Shown here in pieces: positions 26,499 to 28,517 of a stretch of 28,517 bases of DNA. Positions within the stretch are counted from its first letter, which is position 1. Each line of letters opens with the position of its first letter. The stretch is taken from the NCBI RefSeq assembly GCF_000373985.1, contig NZ_KB893100.1:1-28517 (forward strand). Direction: 5' to 3'. This DNA is from Desulfobacter curvatus DSM 3379. Its GTDB lineage: Bacteria; Desulfobacterota; Desulfobacteria; Desulfobacterales; Desulfobacteraceae. The position numbers and the translations under genes are program-made. The notes beneath the pieces were generated by a model. That model worked only from the letters and a program-made list of their open reading frames with translations, had not been told where the DNA came from and did not search any database.

Positions 26499-26611
26499 GC
26501 CATGGACGCTTTATGGACTGCCGGATTTTCCAGGGATTCTTTTTCCGGCACCGGGGCCCGGCCTGAAATTCGGGTGAAGACCAGGGTCCGGGATTGTTCA
26601 GGCACGGTGTA
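26498..26611 (-). pseudogene. cbiF: Internal fragment of cbiF (cobalt-precorrin-4 C11-methyltransferase)
   Basis: Immediately after the cbiG stop and in the same frame, 38 codons read YTVPEQSRTLVFTR, then ISGRAPVPEKESLEN, then HKASMA before a stop. This matches the conserved central CbiF/CobM segment (IPxxxQTVILTRxxGRTPVPExExLxxLAxHK). Both the N-terminal part with the GxGPGDP motif and the C-terminal half are absent. The fragment ends at the stop codon of the chemoreceptor gene, which marks the insertion boundary. Confidence 0.8.
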
Positions 26612-27673
26612 TTAGAATCTAAAGGGCATTACCGCCAAGGCAAGGGTCACTGTCCGGCCGGCCGTTTTCGGTATTAACAGACAAGTCCTGCCCGTTGCCA
26701 GCATGGCTGCTGCTTCGCATACACTTTCCACGCCTATATGTTTATTCACCAGGGAAGAGGGATTGGGCACTGTCTTCACCTGGTCCAGTTCGGCTCTTGT
26801 ATAAAATTCAATGGGCACGTTTAAGGTCCGGGCAAGCGCCAGAAGCCCGGGCTCATCCGCTTTAAGATCCACAGACACGATTTTTGACAGACTGTTCACG
26901 CTGAATCCCCGGACCTCAAAAATCTTTCGCAAATGGTCTTCAAGTTCCTGCCGGGTCACCCCCCTTCGGCAACCCATGCCGGCCACCAGCATTTTAGGCC
27001 GAAGCACCAGAACTTTTTCCGGAAGATCGCGGACCGAATAATCCACCCATATTCCGGATTTCTCCGAACTAAATAAAGAAGGAGCTTCCATGAGCACGGA
27101 CGGCAAGTGCGGAGAGACCAGATGAAAGGGGTCATGAACCGGCAGGGGTTCCCCCTTGATAAAGGCCATGCTCACATGTTTAACGGCCGCTTTATTTTCG
27201 ATGTAAAGCCCCTGGTCCCTGGCAATCACATCAATGGCCGGCACCTGGTTGACATCCGTGGCCGTGGTGATCACAGGTGTTGCCCCCAATATAGCCGAAA
27301 GCTTGACGGCCAGTTCATTGGCCCCGCCGATATGGCCCGAAACCAGACTGATCACAAAATGGCCGGCCTCATCACCGCACACCACAGCAGGATCTTTTGT
27401 TTTATCCCGGATTAGCGGTGCAATGGTGCGCACCACAATACCCGTTGCCATAATAAAGTAATGGGCATCATAATGATCCCAAGCCGGTGCCAGGGCGTTG
27501 GCCAAAGCGGAGAACCCCGTATAGGACTCGCCCGGCACAAGTTTTTGAGATGCAAACAGGTCCGAATGGGGCAGCGCCTGTTTCACCCGGTTTGCCAGGG
27601 CCATCCCATGAGGTGTCAGTACCCATACCGCAAGCTTTTTTTCAGCCCAGTCAAACATGCATTGTCCCGGCAT
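26612..27673 (-). CDS. cbiG: Cobalt-precorrin-5A hydrolase
   Basis: The 353-residue CbiG opens the delta-lactone ring of cobalt-precorrin-5A, releasing acetaldehyde, in the anaerobic cobalamin pathway. Motifs: FIMATGIVVR (72-81), VVCGDEAGHFVISLVSGHIGGANELA (97-122, CbiG core; only its key residues D, E, S and H are diagnostic) and VAGMGCRRG (near 230), which starts the C-terminal domain. The last residues MPFRF differ from the relic's IPFTS, showing a new joint at its 3' end. The ribosome site at 27673 is poor; ATG 27658 (MFDW) is an alternative. Upstream no intact cbiF is present. Confidence 0.9.
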   Translation of the reverse strand: MPGQCMFDWAEKKLAVWVLTPHGMALANRVKQALPHSDLFASQKLVPGESYTGFSALANALAPAWDHYDAHYFIMATGIVVRTIAPLIRDKTKDPAVVCGDEAGHFVISLVSGHIGGANELAVKLSAILGATPVITTATDVNQVPAIDVIARDQGLYIENKAAVKHVSMAFIKGEPLPVHDPFHLVSPHLPSVLMEAPSLFSSEKSGIWVDYSVRDLPEKVLVLRPKMLVAGMGCRRGVTRQELEDHLRKIFEVRGFSVNSLSKIVSVDLKADEPGLLALARTLNVPIEFYTRAELDQVKTVPNPSSLVNKHIGVESVCEAAAMLATGRTCLLIPKTAGRTVTLALAVMPFRF

Positions 27674-27705
27674 TCGTGGACAAAGGCCAGGCCATACAAC
27701 TATGG

Positions 27706-27795
27706 TTAGCCATCAGTTCCCTTCTTCAAAGATAATCCCACAATTATGCGTCCCAGGCGGTTGATTTCATTTTTCGGCACCGGCAGCCGGCCCTC
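27706..27795 (-). pseudogene. Coding-like fragment, possibly a second degraded cbiF piece
   Basis: A 29-codon frame between two stops reads EGRLPVPKNEINRLGR, then IIVGLSLKKGTDG. The EGRxPVP start recalls the same CbiF segment as the fragment at 26498-26611, and the DNA shares GGCCGG and CCGGTGCCG with it. This upstream side is where cbiF is expected in a cbiF-cbiG-cbiH order. The match is short, so this could be coincidence. The rest of 27674-28288 shows no gene. Confidence 0.3.
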
Positions 27796-27971
27796 TCAGG
27801 CCCTTTGTTACAACTCAAGATCAAATTACGGCACTTAGACACGCCGCACATTAGATCAAAATCATCTTTTATTCTTACAGACTTTAGGAATAAAACTCAA
27901 TATACCGCCTGAGAGGTCAAAGTAAACATATGACGCCCTAATGGATACACAATAGTGTAACAACCTGAATA

Positions 27972-28006
27972 CAGATTTGTCTCAAAATATTTTTGAGACA
28001 AATCTG
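27972..28006. repeat. Perfect 35-base palindrome
   Basis: CAGATTTGTCTCAAAA (27972-27987) and TTTTGAGACAAATCTG (27991-28006) are exact reverse complements with a TAT loop. No U-run follows on either strand, so it is not a typical terminator. It lies in a long AT-rich non-coding region and could be an operator, an attenuator stem or the footprint of a small mobile repeat. Confidence 0.7.
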
Positions 28007-28226
28007 CCGTCATGCTGAACACAGGCAATTTAAAACATCCACAAAAAACTATAGATAGTTAAAACTTATAATTCAAATCAGTTATCACGCCCACCACATT
28101 TCAACCCTCTTTTTCAACGCTTCGGCATCATTTTTGATTACACTAAGGGAAAAAGTTGATTATCGACTTTTATTTTGTTTAATTTTGGAAAGTTAAGCCC
28201 GTCACAATGATTTATGAACCATCAAG

Positions 28227-28247
28227 GCAGATTGAAACGCAATCTGC
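28227..28247 (+). other. Hairpin in the leader of the small hypothetical gene
   Basis: GCAGATTG (28227-28234) pairs perfectly with CAATCTGC (28240-28247) around AAACG, ending 41 bases before the ATG at 28289. No U-run follows, so it is more likely a leader stem than a terminator. Confidence 0.45.
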
Positions 28248-28288
28248 GCTATGTTTAAAGAAAACTGTTAAATTGCAAAGGAGCAGCC

Positions 28289-28489
28289 ATGAAAAAAGCA
28301 ACACTGGAAAAAATTTTTGAATATGCGTCAGTGCCGGTCCACGGCACGTTATCACGAAAACTGAGAAAGGATATTCACTGTCAGGTAAACGATGGCGATA
28401 TATATGATGGCGCGGGCGCATTCCCATTTTCCCGGTTTGAAAAAAGCCTATCTTTGAGAACAAAAAACGTGATAGTTTCTTCTCGCTGA
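28289..28489 (+). CDS. Small hypothetical protein
   Basis: The 66-residue basic protein begins MKKATLEKIFEYASVPVHG and ends VIVSSR. AAGGAG sits five bases upstream of the ATG, a strong reason to believe it is translated. No membrane segment or known motif is seen. The segment from about 20 to 50 is mixed in character. It might be a complete small protein, or a longer gene cut short by the stop near the window end. Confidence 0.5.
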   Translation: MKKATLEKIFEYASVPVHGTLSRKLRKDIHCQVNDGDIYDGAGAFPFSRFEKSLSLRTKNVIVSSR

Positions 28490-28517
28490 GACGACTATAA
28501 AATTGGACTGTGCTGAT

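Noticed and set aside
27674..28288. Cobalamin riboswitch upstream of cbiG
   Set aside because: No B12-box or adjacent conserved core could be found on the minus strand.

Overview
The window looks like a chromosomal segment of an anaerobic sulfate-reducing deltaproteobacterium of the Desulfobacter/Desulfobacterium type. This is inferred from gene content: very large HdrA-like flavoproteins, Flx-type electron-transfer subunits, selenocysteine use and an anaerobic-type cobalamin pathway. No 16S or other phylogenetic marker is present.

Left part (360-13828, all on the minus strand). Two neighbouring paralogous modules encode soluble electron-transfer flavoproteins. The right module is hdrA(Cys)-mvhD(Cys), at 13828-8923, and is closed by a strong hairpin terminator. 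The left module is hdrA-mvhD-flxC-flxB-flxA, at 8364-360. In the left module both hdrA and mvhD contain an in-frame TGA exactly where the right-hand paralogs have a conserved cysteine. Each TGA is followed at 21-22 nt by a hairpin loop containing G, as bacterial SECIS elements are. The same position in the Cys paralogs cannot form the intact stem. I therefore read both as selenoproteins (HdrA U60, MvhD U67). A standard gene caller would truncate both. FlxA (FAD/NAD), FlxB and FlxC (4Fe-4S) probably feed pyridine-nucleotide electrons through MvhD into HdrA for flavin-based bifurcation or confurcation. No HdrB/HdrC or hydrogenase subunit is present, so the acceptor is unknown.

Middle part. 13829-14224 is intergenic and holds a strongly structured sequence that I could not name. 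14225-16653 (minus) is a lipoprotein operon of CsgG, a small extra lipoprotein, DUF4810 and GNA1162/DUF799, like the Neisseria NMB1164-1162 set. Divergent to it are a TetR regulator, an overlapping ABC1/UbiB-type kinase and an FMN-binding split-barrel protein (16925-19502, plus). Next, on the minus strand, come a pentapeptide-repeat potassium-channel-like protein and an HDOD protein (21486-19535).

Right part (21637-27673). This is a cobalamin cluster (cobQ, cobJ, cbiG on minus) with a clear scar. The 3' end of cbiG occurs twice, once in cbiG and once as a relic overlapping cobJ. A 38-codon internal fragment of cbiF follows the cbiG stop codon. A soluble FIST-domain chemoreceptor gene on the opposite strand sits between the two. 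The simplest model is tandem duplication of a cbiF-cbiG block followed by replacement of most of the second copy. The last 0.8 kb is mostly non-coding with two perfect hairpins and one small hypothetical gene.
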